64,000 bases of DNA from Peptococcaceae bacterium CEB3 (GTDB taxonomy: Bacteria; Bacillota; Desulfitobacteriia; Desulfitobacteriales; Desulfitobacteriaceae). This document shows, one piece after another, positions 1-9,235 of the stretch. The stretch spans positions 124,001 to 188,000 of the forward strand of contig LDXJ01000058.1 of the NCBI GenBank assembly GCA_001029295.1. Reading direction: 5' to 3'. The number at the start of each line of letters is the position of its first letter. The first letter of the stretch is position 1. The notes beneath the pieces were generated by a model. That model was given only the letters and a program-made list of their open reading frames with translations, had not been told where the DNA came from and made no database searches. Both the position numbers and the translations under genes were made by a program.

Positions 1-522
1 GCAACCGTGGGTAAAGCAGTTATCGTAACCGGCAGTGATTATCCGGATGCCTTAGTGGCATCGAGCTGGGCGGCATTTAACGGGGCGCCGATTCTTTTCA
101 CCTCTGAAAACGCGGTACCGCCGGAAACTCAAAGCGCCCTGGCCCAGGCAAAAGTCACATCAACCGTCGTTGTGGGCGGAACAGGGGTCATCAGCGACCA
201 TGTTCTCAATTCCCTGCCCAAAGCAACCCGATACTCGGGCCTTGACCGTTTTGAGACAGCAACGGCGGTGGCAAGCGGTTTAAATCTGAAACCCAATTTC
301 GTCTACGTCGCTACCGGTATAAATTTCGTGGATGCGCTGGTAGCCGGCAACCTTGCCGCCCGCACCGATTCCCCGGTCGTCCTTGTAGACAATTCAGTAC
401 CAACAGCAACCCAGAACTATTTGACCACCCTCAAGGGCAAAAATAGCAGCCTTGTGGTTGTTGGCGGTAAGGCTGTGGTGTCAGACGACCAGGTTACCGC
501 CATGAGGACCCTAATTAAATAG
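1..522 (+). CDS. Cell wall-binding repeat 2 (CWB2) protein, C-terminal fragment
   Basis: The reading frame is open from the first base, so this is the 3' end of a longer gene. The visible 173 codons form CWB2 (PF04122) repeats: alternating Val/Ile-rich strands and Gly-Gly turns such as VVVGGTGVISDHV near residue 60 and VVVGGKAVVSDDQV near the end, plus the RFETA and FVDALVAGN motifs typical of the family. CWB2 repeats, usually in threes, anchor surface proteins to the secondary cell-wall polymer of Gram-positives. The catalytic or adhesive part lies outside the window, so its role cannot be named. A terminator follows. Confidence 0.85.
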   Translation, partial: ATVGKAVIVTGSDYPDALVASSWAAFNGAPILFTSENAVPPETQSALAQAKVTSTVVVGGTGVISDHVLNSLPKATRYSGLDRFETATAVASGLNLKPNFVYVATGINFVDALVAGNLAARTDSPVVLVDNSVPTATQNYLTTLKGKNSSLVVVGGKAVVSDDQVTAMRTLIK

Positions 523-554
523 CCGGCGGTTTCTTCGCGACAAAGTTCTTCAGA

Positions 555-584
555 AGGGGGTTCCTCGAAAGTGAGGAACCCCTT
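555..584 (+). terminator. Intrinsic terminator of the CWB2 gene
   Basis: A 10-bp stem GGGGTTCCTC/GAGGAACCCC (557-566 with 573-582) closes a short GAAAGT loop about 35 bases after the CWB2 stop. The tail is only partly T-rich (TTCCT), so it may be a moderate terminator. Confidence 0.6.
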
Positions 585-647
585 CCTGCAACACCCTGAG
601 CCTTTGAGGTCCTGTCACCCACTTTCTTGCCCCAAAAACGATCGAGA

Positions 648-682
648 GGGGCAGCACTAGATGATCAGTCTAGTGCTACCCC
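648..682. terminator. Bidirectional hairpin between convergent genes
   Basis: A 14-bp stem with one mismatch (648-661 with 669-682, seven-base loop) lies between the convergent CWB2 and glucosidase genes. It probably ends the minus-strand trehalose operon. No long T-run follows. Confidence 0.55.
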
Positions 683-699
683 GTTGACGGTTCCGAGTC

Positions 700-2475
700 T
701 CAGGGACAGGCCTGGAGCGTGTAAACTCTGGCTTCAAAAGGCCTCAGCTCCAGGCGCAACGGCGCTTCCTGGCCGGTGGGATAGTTGCAGAGGAGCAACT
801 GATAGGTCGAGAAGGCAACTTTCTCCGGTAAAACGAAAGCTGCCGGCTGGGCGGAGAAGTTGAGGACGACCAGGATCATCTCCTTGCCGGTGGCCTCAAA
901 CAACTCTTCCTCGACTTTTTTCACTTCTTCCAGTTGCTTTCCCGTCAAGCAGCGGCCTCCCCGGATCTTCGGGGTGCGCAGATACGCGAACACCTGCTCA
1001 TCCTCCGGCAAAAGAAGATGGTAGTCGCCATAGACCAAAAGCCGCCGTTCTTTGCGCAACTCGATTAACCGTTGGTAATAATAAAAGACGGAATCCGGCT
1101 GGTTCAGACTTTTCTTCACGTTGACCTCGGCATAATTCGGGTTGAGGTTCAGCCAGGGAATTCCGCTCGTAAAGCCGGCATTCTCCGTCTCGTCCCAGGG
1201 CATGGGTGTCCGGGCGTTATCACGTCCCCTGGCCCAGATCATCTTCAGGGCTTCCTGGGGACTTAAGCCGGAGCGCAACGCTTCTTCGTAAAAGTTGAGC
1301 GTATCCACATCCCGGTAATAGGAGATCTCGGGAAACTTGACATTGGTCATGCCAAGCTCTTCACCCTGGTAAATATAGGGCGTCCCCTGGAGGGTGTGCG
1401 TCAAGGTGGCCAACATTTTCGCCGCTTGCGCCCTGAAGACGCCGTCATCGCCAAAGCGGGAGACGGCCCTGGGTTGATCATGATTGTTAAGGAAGAGACT
1501 GTTCCAGCCTGTCCCCTCTAACCGGTCTTGCCACGACGAAATGATTTTCTTAAAATCGGGCAGTTTCCAGGGAATGATCTTCCATTTGTCACCGGCTTCA
1601 TAATCGATTTCCAACAGTTGAAACTGAAAGACCATGCTCAGTTCGTGCCGGTCCTCTCCTGCCAAGGCCTGGGCTTTGTCCGGGTCAACCCCCGGGGTCT
1701 CCCCCACCGTCATAATGTCGTACTTACTCAGAACTTTAGCATGCATCTCCCGCAGGAAATACTGAAGCCGGGGGCCATTGCGATAGAATTTCCTTCCCCA
1801 GGCCGGACTTCCCGGGCTTTCACTCTTGGCGTCGGGCAAAGTCGGATCTTTGGAAATCAGGTTGATCACGTCCATCCGGAAGCCGTCGATCCCTTTGTCC
1901 AACCACCAAGTCATCATCCGATAGATATCGAGACGCAGACTCCTGTTGTCCCAATTTAAGTCAGGCTGTTTGCGGGAAAAAAGGTGGAGATAATATTCCC
2001 CGCTCGCTTCATCGAATTCCCAGGCCGAACCGCCAAACTCGGAAGCCCAGTTATTGGGTTCACGGCCATCCTCTTTTCCCGGACGCCAAATATAATAGCC
2101 GCGATAGGGACTTTCGCGGTCACGGGAAGCGACAAACCAAGAGTGCTCATCCGAAGTATGGTTGACCACCAAGTCCATGATCAGTCTCATGCCGCGCCGG
2201 TGCACCGCGGCCAACAGATCCTCCCAGTCCGCCATCGTGCCGAATTCGGGCATGATGGCATAATAGTCGCTGATATCATAGCCGTTGTCATAGTTGGGCG
2301 AACGGTAAACCGGACTCAACCAGAGAATCGTTACACCCAAACGCTGCAGATAATCCAGCCGGGAAAGGATGCCTTTGAGATCTCCGACCCCGTCACCGTT
2401 GCTGTCCTGGAAACTGCGCGGATAAATTTGATAGACAACCCCTTCTTTCCACCAGGTTCGTTCCAAATCATTCAC
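700..2475 (-). CDS. GH13 alpha-glucosidase / oligo-1,6-glucosidase family
   Basis: A 591-residue glycoside hydrolase of family GH13, subfamily 31-like. The TIM barrel starts with WWKEGVVYQIYPRSF. Region I is MDLVVNH near residue 100, the nucleophile is Asp202 in GFRMDVIN, the acid/base is Glu259 in TVGETPG, and the transition-state stabiliser is Asp333 in NNHDQPR. The C-terminal beta domain is complete. Such enzymes split alpha-1,6- or alpha-1,4-linked oligosaccharides, sucrose or trehalose. Its place 95 bp downstream of a trehalose synthesis gene on the same strand suggests it acts on trehalose or related disaccharides, but substrate cannot be read from sequence. It is cytoplasmic (no signal peptide) and starts with GTG behind a weak ribosome site. 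Confidence 0.88.
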   Translation of the reverse strand: MNDLERTWWKEGVVYQIYPRSFQDSNGDGVGDLKGILSRLDYLQRLGVTILWLSPVYRSPNYDNGYDISDYYAIMPEFGTMADWEDLLAAVHRRGMRLIMDLVVNHTSDEHSWFVASRDRESPYRGYYIWRPGKEDGREPNNWASEFGGSAWEFDEASGEYYLHLFSRKQPDLNWDNRSLRLDIYRMMTWWLDKGIDGFRMDVINLISKDPTLPDAKSESPGSPAWGRKFYRNGPRLQYFLREMHAKVLSKYDIMTVGETPGVDPDKAQALAGEDRHELSMVFQFQLLEIDYEAGDKWKIIPWKLPDFKKIISSWQDRLEGTGWNSLFLNNHDQPRAVSRFGDDGVFRAQAAKMLATLTHTLQGTPYIYQGEELGMTNVKFPEISYYRDVDTLNFYEEALRSGLSPQEALKMIWARGRDNARTPMPWDETENAGFTSGIPWLNLNPNYAEVNVKKSLNQPDSVFYYYQRLIELRKERRLLVYGDYHLLLPEDEQVFAYLRTPKIRGGRCLTGKQLEEVKKVEEELFEATGKEMILVVLNFSAQPAAFVLPEKVAFSTYQLLLCNYPTGQEAPLRLELRPFEARVYTLQACP

Positions 2476-2570
2476 CCCATTGATCAGTCTGTGCCGCAGC
2501 CCGGGCCAATATTCCCGTAGGTTTCATGTCTCATTCTACTCCGTCTGCGGCAAAAAGTACCTACACCCGG

Positions 2571-4847
2571 CTACATTTTTTGGGGTGTTTGACTGGCCTC
2601 GATTCGCTCCGGTTCAAAGCCGCGCAGAAGTGCCAAAACTTCCGCGGGTCCCGCCACCGCAAAACGGGCCAGTGAATGCCCTTCGCCCACTTTGACGGAA
2701 TAAGCCCACGCCGGCAAAATCCTGAACATGCGCTCGTCCGTCTCGTCGTCTCCGATAGCCATGATGAAATCGTAGTTCACCCGCTGCAACCATTCGAGAG
2801 CCGCTTTGCCTTTGTCCACACCCTTAGGTATCACCTCGAGAACCCTGTTGCCCTGGAGCAATTCCAATTGCCAGCGCTCAGCCAAGGGTTGCAGGGTTTT
2901 ACTCACCTTCAGGATTAACCTTTCGGCCTCCTGAGGTCTGGCCATGCGGTAATGCCAAGCCAAGCCGTATTCCTTTTCTTCGACAAAGGTCCCCGGAAGC
3001 CTTTGCGACAACCCAAGCAGCACCGGCTTGACCTTGCTCTGCCAGCCATTGGCATAATCCGAGGTAAGGCGCCAGGCGTCTGCGCCCTTTTCCTTGGCCC
3101 AAATCCCGTGCTCAGCCACCATAGACAAGCCTCGGCCGCCGAACCAGCCGTCCAATAGCGCGCGTTCCCGGCCGCTGATCACGATCACGTCGTTCGCCGC
3201 ATCGGACGCAAGCCCATCTAAGGTTTCCGCCACCTCCGCATCCGGAATTGCCAACTCCGGCTTGGCCGCCAGCGGAACCAAAGTTCCGTCATAATCCAAG
3301 AGAATCAGCCTTCGCCGGGCACGGGCATAGCTCTGGGATAATTTGGCTTTCGCGTTTTGGTTTAAACCCTGGGGCCGCGATTCCAGAATATCCGGGCCGG
3401 GAGAACGGCCGGATTCCCCCACACTGACACCCGCTTCCGGCAAAAGTCTCTGCAAAAAGTTGCCTGACCACTGAACCACATTGTGCCTCCGAAAACGTTC
3501 CTGCATGATGGTATTGCGCCGGATCTGTTCCTCCGCCGGCATCAGAAGAGCCTCTTTTAGAGCCGCCGCAATTTCTTCCGGACTGTTGGGGTTGATGATC
3601 AAGGCCTCACTCGCTTCTTTGACAGCACCGGCCAAGTGACTCAGGATCAGGACGCCCGTCCGATCGGCCCGTGCCGAAATATACTCCTTAGCAATGAGAT
3701 TCATGCCGTCGCGTAGGGGGGTAATCAGGGCAACGTCACTGCTCCGGTACATGGCGAGAAGCGGCTCAAAGGGAAGAAATTTATATTGGTAATTGATCGG
3801 CGTCCAGCCTATCCGGCCAAAGCGGCCGTTAATTCGGCCCACCGTTTCATCAATTTGCCTCTTGAGCTGTCGATAATGCCCCACCCCGATCCGAGAGGGA
3901 ACCACGATCAGCAGCAGGACCACTTTCCCCAGCCATTCGGGATTTTCCTCCAGGAAGAGCGCATATCCCCGCAGGCGATGAACGATTCCCTTTGAGTAGT
4001 CCAGACGATCGATGGATAAGACCGTCTTCAGCCCGCCCAGGATTGGTTCGAGACTCCCCTGATATTTCTCGATTTCCGCTAACCCCACAGGATTATTGAA
4101 CCGGCCGAAATCAATGCCCATGGGGAAGGAAGCAGCCTGCACCGGATGCCCCAGATCACGGATCCAGCCTTCCACAACATCAAGCCCCAACTGGATACGC
4201 ACACAGTCGAGGAAATGCTGAGTGTAGTCTTGGGTATGAAAGCCTATCAAGCGGGACCCCAGCAGCCCCTCCAAGATCTTGTTTCCCCAATCGGTAGGCA
4301 GAAGCCTGAAGAGTTCATAGGACGGAAAGGGAATATGCAGAAAAAACCCCACTGGGGTTTCCGGTAATTCTTCACTCAATAGCTTGGGCAGCAGCATCAG
4401 GTGGTAATCATGAACCCAAATGATATCTCCCGGTTCGGCCACAGCTAAGACCGCATCCCGAAACAACCCGTTAACCTCTTGGTAATTTTGCCAATAGTCA
4501 CTTTCATACTCCGCGTAGGACGGGAAATAGTGAAAAAGCGGCCAGATAATTTCGTTGCAGAACCCGTGATAGAATTTGTCCATGGCTTCTTCCGTGAGAA
4601 AGACCGGATGTGCCCGGAAATCCGCGTGCAAGCGGCTTGTCACCTCCTCTTGCAGAGACTCGGGAACGGTCAGCCCCGGCCAGCCAATCCAAACATATTC
4701 GACATCGCCGGAAGCGGACCCACCCAGCGAATCGAGATAAGAACTGAGCCCGGAGACCAGCCCCCCCGTGCTCTGGGTAAAGTGAACCTGTCCGTCTGCC
4801 AAACTGACGTTCACCGGAAGCCTGTTTGAAACAACCAATAATCGCAT
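2571..4847 (-). CDS. otsAB: Fused trehalose-6-phosphate synthase / phosphatase
   Basis: 758 residues combine both steps of trehalose synthesis. Residues 1-470 are a GT20 OtsA domain: SNRLPVN, the Gly-Gly-Leu near residue 29, WIGWPG, VHDYHLMLLP, HIPFPS and DRLDYSKGI, which make trehalose-6-phosphate from UDP-glucose and glucose-6-phosphate. Residues 510-745 are a HAD phosphatase: LLDYDGT (518-522), VISGRE and the acidic GDDETDE motif, which remove the phosphate. A GAGGAGG ribosome site lies in front of the ATG. It is followed on the same strand by the GH13 gene, so synthesis and breakdown of a compatible solute may be co-expressed. Most bacteria encode OtsA and OtsB separately; the fused form is a minority arrangement. 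Confidence 0.92.
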   Translation of the reverse strand: MRLLVVSNRLPVNVSLADGQVHFTQSTGGLVSGLSSYLDSLGGSASGDVEYVWIGWPGLTVPESLQEEVTSRLHADFRAHPVFLTEEAMDKFYHGFCNEIIWPLFHYFPSYAEYESDYWQNYQEVNGLFRDAVLAVAEPGDIIWVHDYHLMLLPKLLSEELPETPVGFFLHIPFPSYELFRLLPTDWGNKILEGLLGSRLIGFHTQDYTQHFLDCVRIQLGLDVVEGWIRDLGHPVQAASFPMGIDFGRFNNPVGLAEIEKYQGSLEPILGGLKTVLSIDRLDYSKGIVHRLRGYALFLEENPEWLGKVVLLLIVVPSRIGVGHYRQLKRQIDETVGRINGRFGRIGWTPINYQYKFLPFEPLLAMYRSSDVALITPLRDGMNLIAKEYISARADRTGVLILSHLAGAVKEASEALIINPNSPEEIAAALKEALLMPAEEQIRRNTIMQERFRRHNVVQWSGNFLQRLLPEAGVSVGESGRSPGPDILESRPQGLNQNAKAKLSQSYARARRRLILLDYDGTLVPLAAKPELAIPDAEVAETLDGLASDAANDVIVISGRERALLDGWFGGRGLSMVAEHGIWAKEKGADAWRLTSDYANGWQSKVKPVLLGLSQRLPGTFVEEKEYGLAWHYRMARPQEAERLILKVSKTLQPLAERWQLELLQGNRVLEVIPKGVDKGKAALEWLQRVNYDFIMAIGDDETDERMFRILPAWAYSVKVGEGHSLARFAVAGPAEVLALLRGFEPERIEASQTPQKM

Positions 4848-4987
4848 CTGTTCGTTCCTCCTCTACCAGCCGAAACAAGAGCCTGTCCAGTTGTTTCCTG
4901 ACAACTCTATTATATCACACAAGGTTGTCATTCGTCCATGTGAATAAGTGTAGTACTTATTACAATACGCAATCAGCGGAAAAAATC

Positions 4988-5016
4988 TTGACAAGCCCTC
5001 CTTCTTCCTGTATAGT
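4988..5016 (+). promoter_or_regulatory. Sigma-A promoter of the cobalamin riboswitch transcript
   Basis: TTGACA (4988-4993) and TATAGT (5011-5016) are separated by exactly 17 bp, about 25-40 bp before the riboswitch. Confidence 0.8.
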
Positions 5017-5049
5017 CGGTCGTAAATTGAATAATGGATGAGTGATTCT

Positions 5050-5245
5050 TTCCCGAGGGAAGGAATTGAAAAGGGAAGTCAGTCGAAGCTGACGCGGTGC
5101 CCGCCACTGTAAAAGAGAGTTGACTCACAGCGTGTCACTGGGATTTTTGACCCGGGAAGACGTGGGTTGACGATGATCTTGAGCCAGGAGACCTGCTCAT
5201 TCAGAAGTTGCTGCGACCTACGGGAGTGTTAGGGGGTGGATTCGT
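5050..5245 (+). ncRNA. Cobalamin (AdoCbl) riboswitch
   Basis: The conserved core is present: GGGAAG, then GCGGTGCCCGCCACTGTAA (about 5094-5112), a GGGAAGAC segment, and the AGGAGACCTGC box near 5188-5198. It lies downstream of a consensus promoter and upstream of a terminator and a Ni/Co permease gene. In this family cobalamin binding normally promotes termination or blocks translation, so cobalt uptake would be shut off when B12 is plentiful. Confidence 0.92.
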
Positions 5246-5284
5246 GTGTCTTCGGAAAAGCGATTATTTCCCAGTACCGCCTGA

Positions 5285-5313
5285 AAAAACCCTTCGGTTA
5301 TGAAGGGTTTTTG
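5285..5313 (+). terminator. Riboswitch expression-platform terminator
   Basis: The stem AAAACCCTTC/GAAGGGTTTT with a short loop is followed by T residues, about 40 bases after the riboswitch and before the permease. It is placed to act as the regulated terminator. Confidence 0.8.
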
Positions 5314-5349
5314 TTTTCCTAATTCAGCGACTTGAGCGGTTTCCGGATC

Positions 5350-5421
5350 CGAGTTAGTGAACTCGTTCAGCTTAGGCTGAACATCACGTGGGACCCACTC
5401 CCACTTGTAGAAGTGGGAGTC
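5350..5421 (+). repeat. Interspersed hairpin element, copy A (short form)
   Basis: Two hairpins in tandem: GTTCAGC-loop-GCTGAAC (5365-5382) and ACTCCCACTT-gtag-AAGTGGGAGT (5397-5420). The outer motif GTGAACTCGTTCA and the second hairpin recur in copy B (36139-36311), which carries about 110 more internal bases, so copy A looks like a deletion derivative. It lies between the riboswitch terminator and the permease start. Subterminal hairpins of this kind resemble the ends of IS200/IS605-type elements, but no transposase gene is in the window. Confidence 0.7.
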
Positions 5422-5454
5422 TTACGTTTGGATAAACTTTACGGAGGTAAGAAC

Positions 5455-6474
5455 ATGAGCGACTTTGCGAGCCGGAAACACGTCGACGGGTTTAAATACG
5501 GTGCCGCCATCCTGGCGATTTTGCTCACCGGCTTGATCCTTCTCTCGACTGGCGTCTTTAAGTACCCGGAACTTCTGGGCATGGCCGTACTCTCTTATTC
5601 TTTCGGACTGCGCCATGCTTTCGATGCCGACCATATCGCCGCCATCGACAATATGACCCGCAAGTTGATACAAGAGCAGAAGAAGACTAAAGGAGTCGGG
5701 TTTTTCTTTTCATGCGGACATTCCACCGTGGTCATCATCATGGGCCTGCTTACCATTTTCGCCGTGAAGTGGGCTCAAGCCGCCCTTCCTCAATTTCAAG
5801 CCGTCGGAGGCGTCATTGCCACCCTTGTTTCCGGAGTCTTTCTTATCCTTTTGGCTGCCATAAATTTCGTAATACTTAAAGACATTCTGAAAACGTTCAG
5901 CAGCATGCGCAACGGCACCTACACTCCGGAGAGCGCGGAGCGACCCGACAAAGGAGTGGTCAATCGCACGATCAACCGTTTATTCGATATGGTCGCGAAT
6001 AACCGGCACGTTTATCTGGTGGGATTTCTCTTTGGACTTGGCTTTGACACCGCAACCCAAATCGCGGTACTCGCCACCTCGGCCAGCGCTTCCGCCGCGG
6101 GCATACCCTGGGTTGCCATCTTGGCTTTCCCCATTCTGTTTACAGCGGGTATGAGTATGATGGATACGTTGGATGGTTTCTTTATGAGCACCGCTTATCA
6201 GTGGGTGTTTTCTTCCCCTTTAAGGAAAGTGTATTACAATCTGACGATAACGGGCCTGTCAATTTTGGCCGCGGGAGTCATCGGCATTATCGAAGTGGGG
6301 CAGGTATTTGCTCAAGAAAGCGGCAGGGACAGTGGGTTTTGGCTCTGGCTGCAGCACTTGGATTTTAATGTCATGGGGTTCATCCTCGTCGGCCTGTTCG
6401 TGGTGGTTTGGGCTGTGTCCTTTGCCGGCTGGAAATTGCTTCACCTTAGCGAAAAAGAAAACAGCCTTGCCTGA
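5455..6474 (+). CDS. Nickel/cobalt permease, NiCoT family (first copy)
   Basis: A 339-residue polytopic membrane protein with the NiCoT signatures: RHAFDADHIAAIDN in transmembrane segment 2, FSCGHSTVV, LGFDTATQ and GMSMMDTLDG. It imports Co2+ and/or Ni2+ by secondary transport. The ATG at 5455 is chosen because GGAGGT (5443-5448) precedes it; the frame is open further upstream, but that stretch is the hairpin repeat. Control by the cobalamin riboswitch argues that cobalt for B12 synthesis is the physiological substrate. A paralogue lies at 9623-10639. A bidirectional hairpin separates it from the convergent ABC operon. Confidence 0.93.
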   Translation: MSDFASRKHVDGFKYGAAILAILLTGLILLSTGVFKYPELLGMAVLSYSFGLRHAFDADHIAAIDNMTRKLIQEQKKTKGVGFFFSCGHSTVVIIMGLLTIFAVKWAQAALPQFQAVGGVIATLVSGVFLILLAAINFVILKDILKTFSSMRNGTYTPESAERPDKGVVNRTINRLFDMVANNRHVYLVGFLFGLGFDTATQIAVLATSASASAAGIPWVAILAFPILFTAGMSMMDTLDGFFMSTAYQWVFSSPLRKVYYNLTITGLSILAAGVIGIIEVGQVFAQESGRDSGFWLWLQHLDFNVMGFILVGLFVVVWAVSFAGWKLLHLSEKENSLA

Positions 6475-6483
6475 GATGTAAAA

Positions 6484-6522
6484 CAACCTTCATCAAAGAC
6501 TTTTCCAGCTTTGACGAAGGTT
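6484..6522. terminator. Bidirectional terminator hairpin
   Basis: CAACCTTCaTCAAAG pairs with CTTTGAcGAAGGTTG across the 55-bp gap between two convergent genes. Confidence 0.7.
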
Positions 6523-6529
6523 GATCCTT

Positions 6530-7324
6530 CTATACCAAAATCATTCGGTCAGTGAGCATGTTGGCCCCGCCGGCCTTTTCAAACATCTCTAACAAGCCAG
6601 GAATTGTCATATTGGCCCGTTCCCTTTCCTGCAGGTCCAGGATGATCCGGCCTTCGTGCATCATGATCGTGCGGTTGCCCATCCCGAGGGCTTGATCAAG
6701 GTTGTGCGTGATCATGAGGGTCGTCAGACGTTGATCCTCCGCTACCTGACAAGTTAGGTCCAGCACCTTGGCCGCCGTTTTAGGATCCAAGGCTGCGGTG
6801 TGCTCATCCAATAAGAGCAGCTTGGGTTCCCGCAACGTCGCCATGAGCAGGGTCAGAGCCTGACGCTGCCCGCCGGAAAGAAGGCTGACTTTATTGGTGA
6901 GGCGCCCTTCCAAGCCGAGGCCCAGTTTACACAGTTCTGCCCGGAAATATTCCCGCTCTTTGTGTGTTATGGCCCGGCGCAAGCGCCGCCTGGAACCGCG
7001 GCGCAAGGCCATAACCAAATTCTCTTCAATGGTCATCGAGGCAGCCGTACCCTGCATCGGATCTTGAAAGACCCGGCCGATCCAGGCAGCCCTCTTATGC
7101 TGAGGAAGATAGGTGATCTCTTCACCCTCAATGAAAATTTGCCCCCGGTCCACCGGAAAATCGCCCGCTACGGAATTGAGTAAAGTGGATTTTCCCGCCC
7201 CATTACTTCCGATGACAGTGACAAAATCTCCCGCCGCCAATTCCAAGCTCAAAGAACTTAGAGCTGATTTCTCATTGATCGTTCCCTGATTGAAGATCTT
7301 TTGAATTTGACGGACACTAAGCAT
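6530..7324 (-). CDS. ABC transporter ATPase (TrpXYZ / ABC.X4-like)
   Basis: A 264-residue nucleotide-binding subunit. It has a Walker A GSNGAGKST near residue 40, the signature LSGGQRQALTLLMA, a Walker B LLLLDEHTAALDPKT and the switch histidine in MITHNLDQA. It pairs with the permease and binding protein directly upstream, which belong to the PF04392 (ABC_sub_bind) type importers for tryptophan, tyrosine or related small molecules. An AAAGGGG ribosome site precedes the ATG. The serine/glycine core is intact, but its system has lost a normal binding protein (see 8329-9232), so the transporter may no longer work. Confidence 0.87.
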   Translation of the reverse strand: MLSVRQIQKIFNQGTINEKSALSSLSLELAAGDFVTVIGSNGAGKSTLLNSVAGDFPVDRGQIFIEGEEITYLPQHKRAAWIGRVFQDPMQGTAASMTIEENLVMALRRGSRRRLRRAITHKEREYFRAELCKLGLGLEGRLTNKVSLLSGGQRQALTLLMATLREPKLLLLDEHTAALDPKTAAKVLDLTCQVAEDQRLTTLMITHNLDQALGMGNRTIMMHEGRIILDLQERERANMTIPGLLEMFEKAGGANMLTDRMILV

Positions 7325-7404
7325 TAATTCGCCCCTTTCCGCCTGCCAAGTCTAAAAGGTAGATATCCATTGATCAATGCTGGTTCATAGAATTTCACCA
7401 ATTC

Positions 7405-8289
7405 TTACTTGCGAAATGCAGGGAGAAACAATTTCTTTTTGACAGCGGGTGAAACTAAAGCGGTGATTACGATCAAAGCGGTAACCAGTTTCAGATCGGT
7501 TGGCGCTAAGCCTAACTGCAAAACAATCGAAATGATGAACCTGTAGATGATTCCGCCGGCAATGACGGCCACAACCGTCCGTCCGACGGAACGGGTCCCG
7601 ATCAGCACTTCACCGATGATTACCGAAGCTAAACCCGCGATAATCATCCCGATTCCCATGCTCACATCTGCGAACTCCTGATTTTGCGCCACATAACTGC
7701 CGGAAAAAGCCACCAGTCCGTTGGAAAGGGATAGCCCCAGAATCTTCATCGCATCCGTATTAACCCCCTGGCTCCGGATCATGTGCTCATTGTCTCCGGT
7801 CGCCCTCAAAGCGACTCCGATCTCCGTCTCAAGAAATAGATAGAGCAAGATGCCCAAAACTGTCACCGAAATAAAGCTCAGTAAGAGAACACTGTATGAT
7901 CCGACCCAGGGTACCTGAGCAAAGTCTGTAAAAACGGTCCGCATCCGCAGAAGTGGAATATTTGGGCGACCCATCACTCTTAGATTGACAGAATAAAGAG
8001 CTGTCATCGTCAGAATGCCCGAAAGAAGAGGGGTGATTTTGAATTTAGTATGCAGAAGGCCCGTAAAAGCTCCCGCGGCCAAGCCTCCTAAAGATGCCAG
8101 CCCAGTGGCGAGCCAGGGGTTAAAGCCCGCGTAGATCAAAGTAGCGGCAGTGGCAGCTCCGAGAGTGAAGCTGCCATCCACTGATAAGTCTGCGTAGTCC
8201 AGTACGCGAAAGGATAAATAGACTCCTAAGACCATGATCGCATACATGAGACCTTGCTCCAGAGTTCCGGACAGGACTTGCCACGACAT
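7405..8289 (-). CDS. ABC transporter permease (PF02653, TrpY-like)
   Basis: A 294-residue membrane protein with about 8-9 hydrophobic segments of the branched-chain-type permease fold (BPD_transp_2). The sequence runs SFRVLDYADLSVDGSFTLGA near the start, with EIGVALRATGDNEHMIRSQG in the cytoplasmic coupling loop. The ATG at 8289 follows TTGAGGTG; a GTG three codons upstream is possible. It sits between the binding-protein remnant and the ATPase in a three-gene importer operon. The substrate is not determined; family members carry aromatic amino acids or similar compounds. Confidence 0.87.
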   Translation of the reverse strand: MSWQVLSGTLEQGLMYAIMVLGVYLSFRVLDYADLSVDGSFTLGAATAATLIYAGFNPWLATGLASLGGLAAGAFTGLLHTKFKITPLLSGILTMTALYSVNLRVMGRPNIPLLRMRTVFTDFAQVPWVGSYSVLLLSFISVTVLGILLYLFLETEIGVALRATGDNEHMIRSQGVNTDAMKILGLSLSNGLVAFSGSYVAQNQEFADVSMGIGMIIAGLASVIIGEVLIGTRSVGRTVVAVIAGGIIYRFIISIVLQLGLAPTDLKLVTALIVITALVSPAVKKKLFLPAFRK

Positions 8290-8328
8290 TAAATACACCT
8301 CAATACGTTCACTTTAGCGCTCGCCCCG

Positions 8329-9232
8329 TTATTTTGTCTCCACAAATTTCGCTTTTTTCAAAGCATCAGGAACCTTAATCCCCAACAGATCAGCGCAGGT
8401 CCTATTAATGACGGTGTCAAAGTCCTTTTGGCCCTCGATCGGCATGCTCTCGGGTTTGGAGCCGTTGAGGACCTTAATCGCCATTTCACCGGTTTGTTTG
8501 CCTAAATTCTCGTAATTGATCCCAATGGTCGCCAAGCCTCCCTTGTCTACGACACTGCTTTCGCCGGAAATCACCGGAACTTTGGCCTGGTTAGCCACTT
8601 GCAGCACCGTCGGCGCCGCCGAAACAACCATGTTGTCCGTGGGAACATAGATGACGTCCACCTTGCCCACTACGGATTGGGTGGCTTGCTGCACATCGGC
8701 CGTACTGGCCACTGTCGCCTCAACCACTTGCAAGCCCATTTGACTCGCCACACCTTTGGCGATCTTCACCTGTACCTGGGAATTCACCTCCCCGGCATTA
8801 TAGATGATGCCAACCTTCTTGACTTGAGGAACTAATTCCTTAAGCAAGGCAAACTGTTCCTTGATCGGATTCATATCTGTCGTTCCCGTAACATTCGTGC
8901 CCGGGTTCTCGTTGCTATTGACGAGCTTCGCCGCCACCGGATCCGTAACCGCCGTGATCAAAATCGGAATATCCTTAGTGGCCGCCGCCATGGCTTGGGC
9001 CGAGGGAGTAGCGATGGCCAGGATCAAAGCAAGTTTTTCCGCAGATAACTTCTGCGCAATCGTGTTTAGTGTGGGCTGATCTCCTTGGGCATTTTCATAA
9101 TCAACCGTAAGGTTTTTACCTTCTTCATAACCGTTCGCCTTAAGTGTCGCCAGAAAACCTTTGCGAGCCGCGTCTAAGGCCGGATGTTCCACAATCTGAA
9201 TAATTCCAATTTTGACCGGTTTCTTCCCATTG
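8329..9232 (-). pseudogene. ABC substrate-binding protein (PF04392), N-terminus lost
   Basis: From the residues [17 protein letters not shown] to the end, this is a complete type-1 periplasmic-binding fold of the TrpX family: GYEEGKNLTVDYENAQGD, ATPSAQAM, DPVAAKLV and VPTDNMVV. The signal peptide and lipobox cysteine that every exported member needs are missing. Immediately before the mature domain the frame runs into sequence that is the antisense of a histidine-kinase C-terminus (9236-9355). The frame stays open to a start near 9366, but that leader is not a signal peptide. The simplest reading is a deletion or rearrangement that removed the promoter, start and export signal, leaving a non-functional or mislocalised protein. 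Confidence 0.8.
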
Positions 9233-9235
9233 CTT

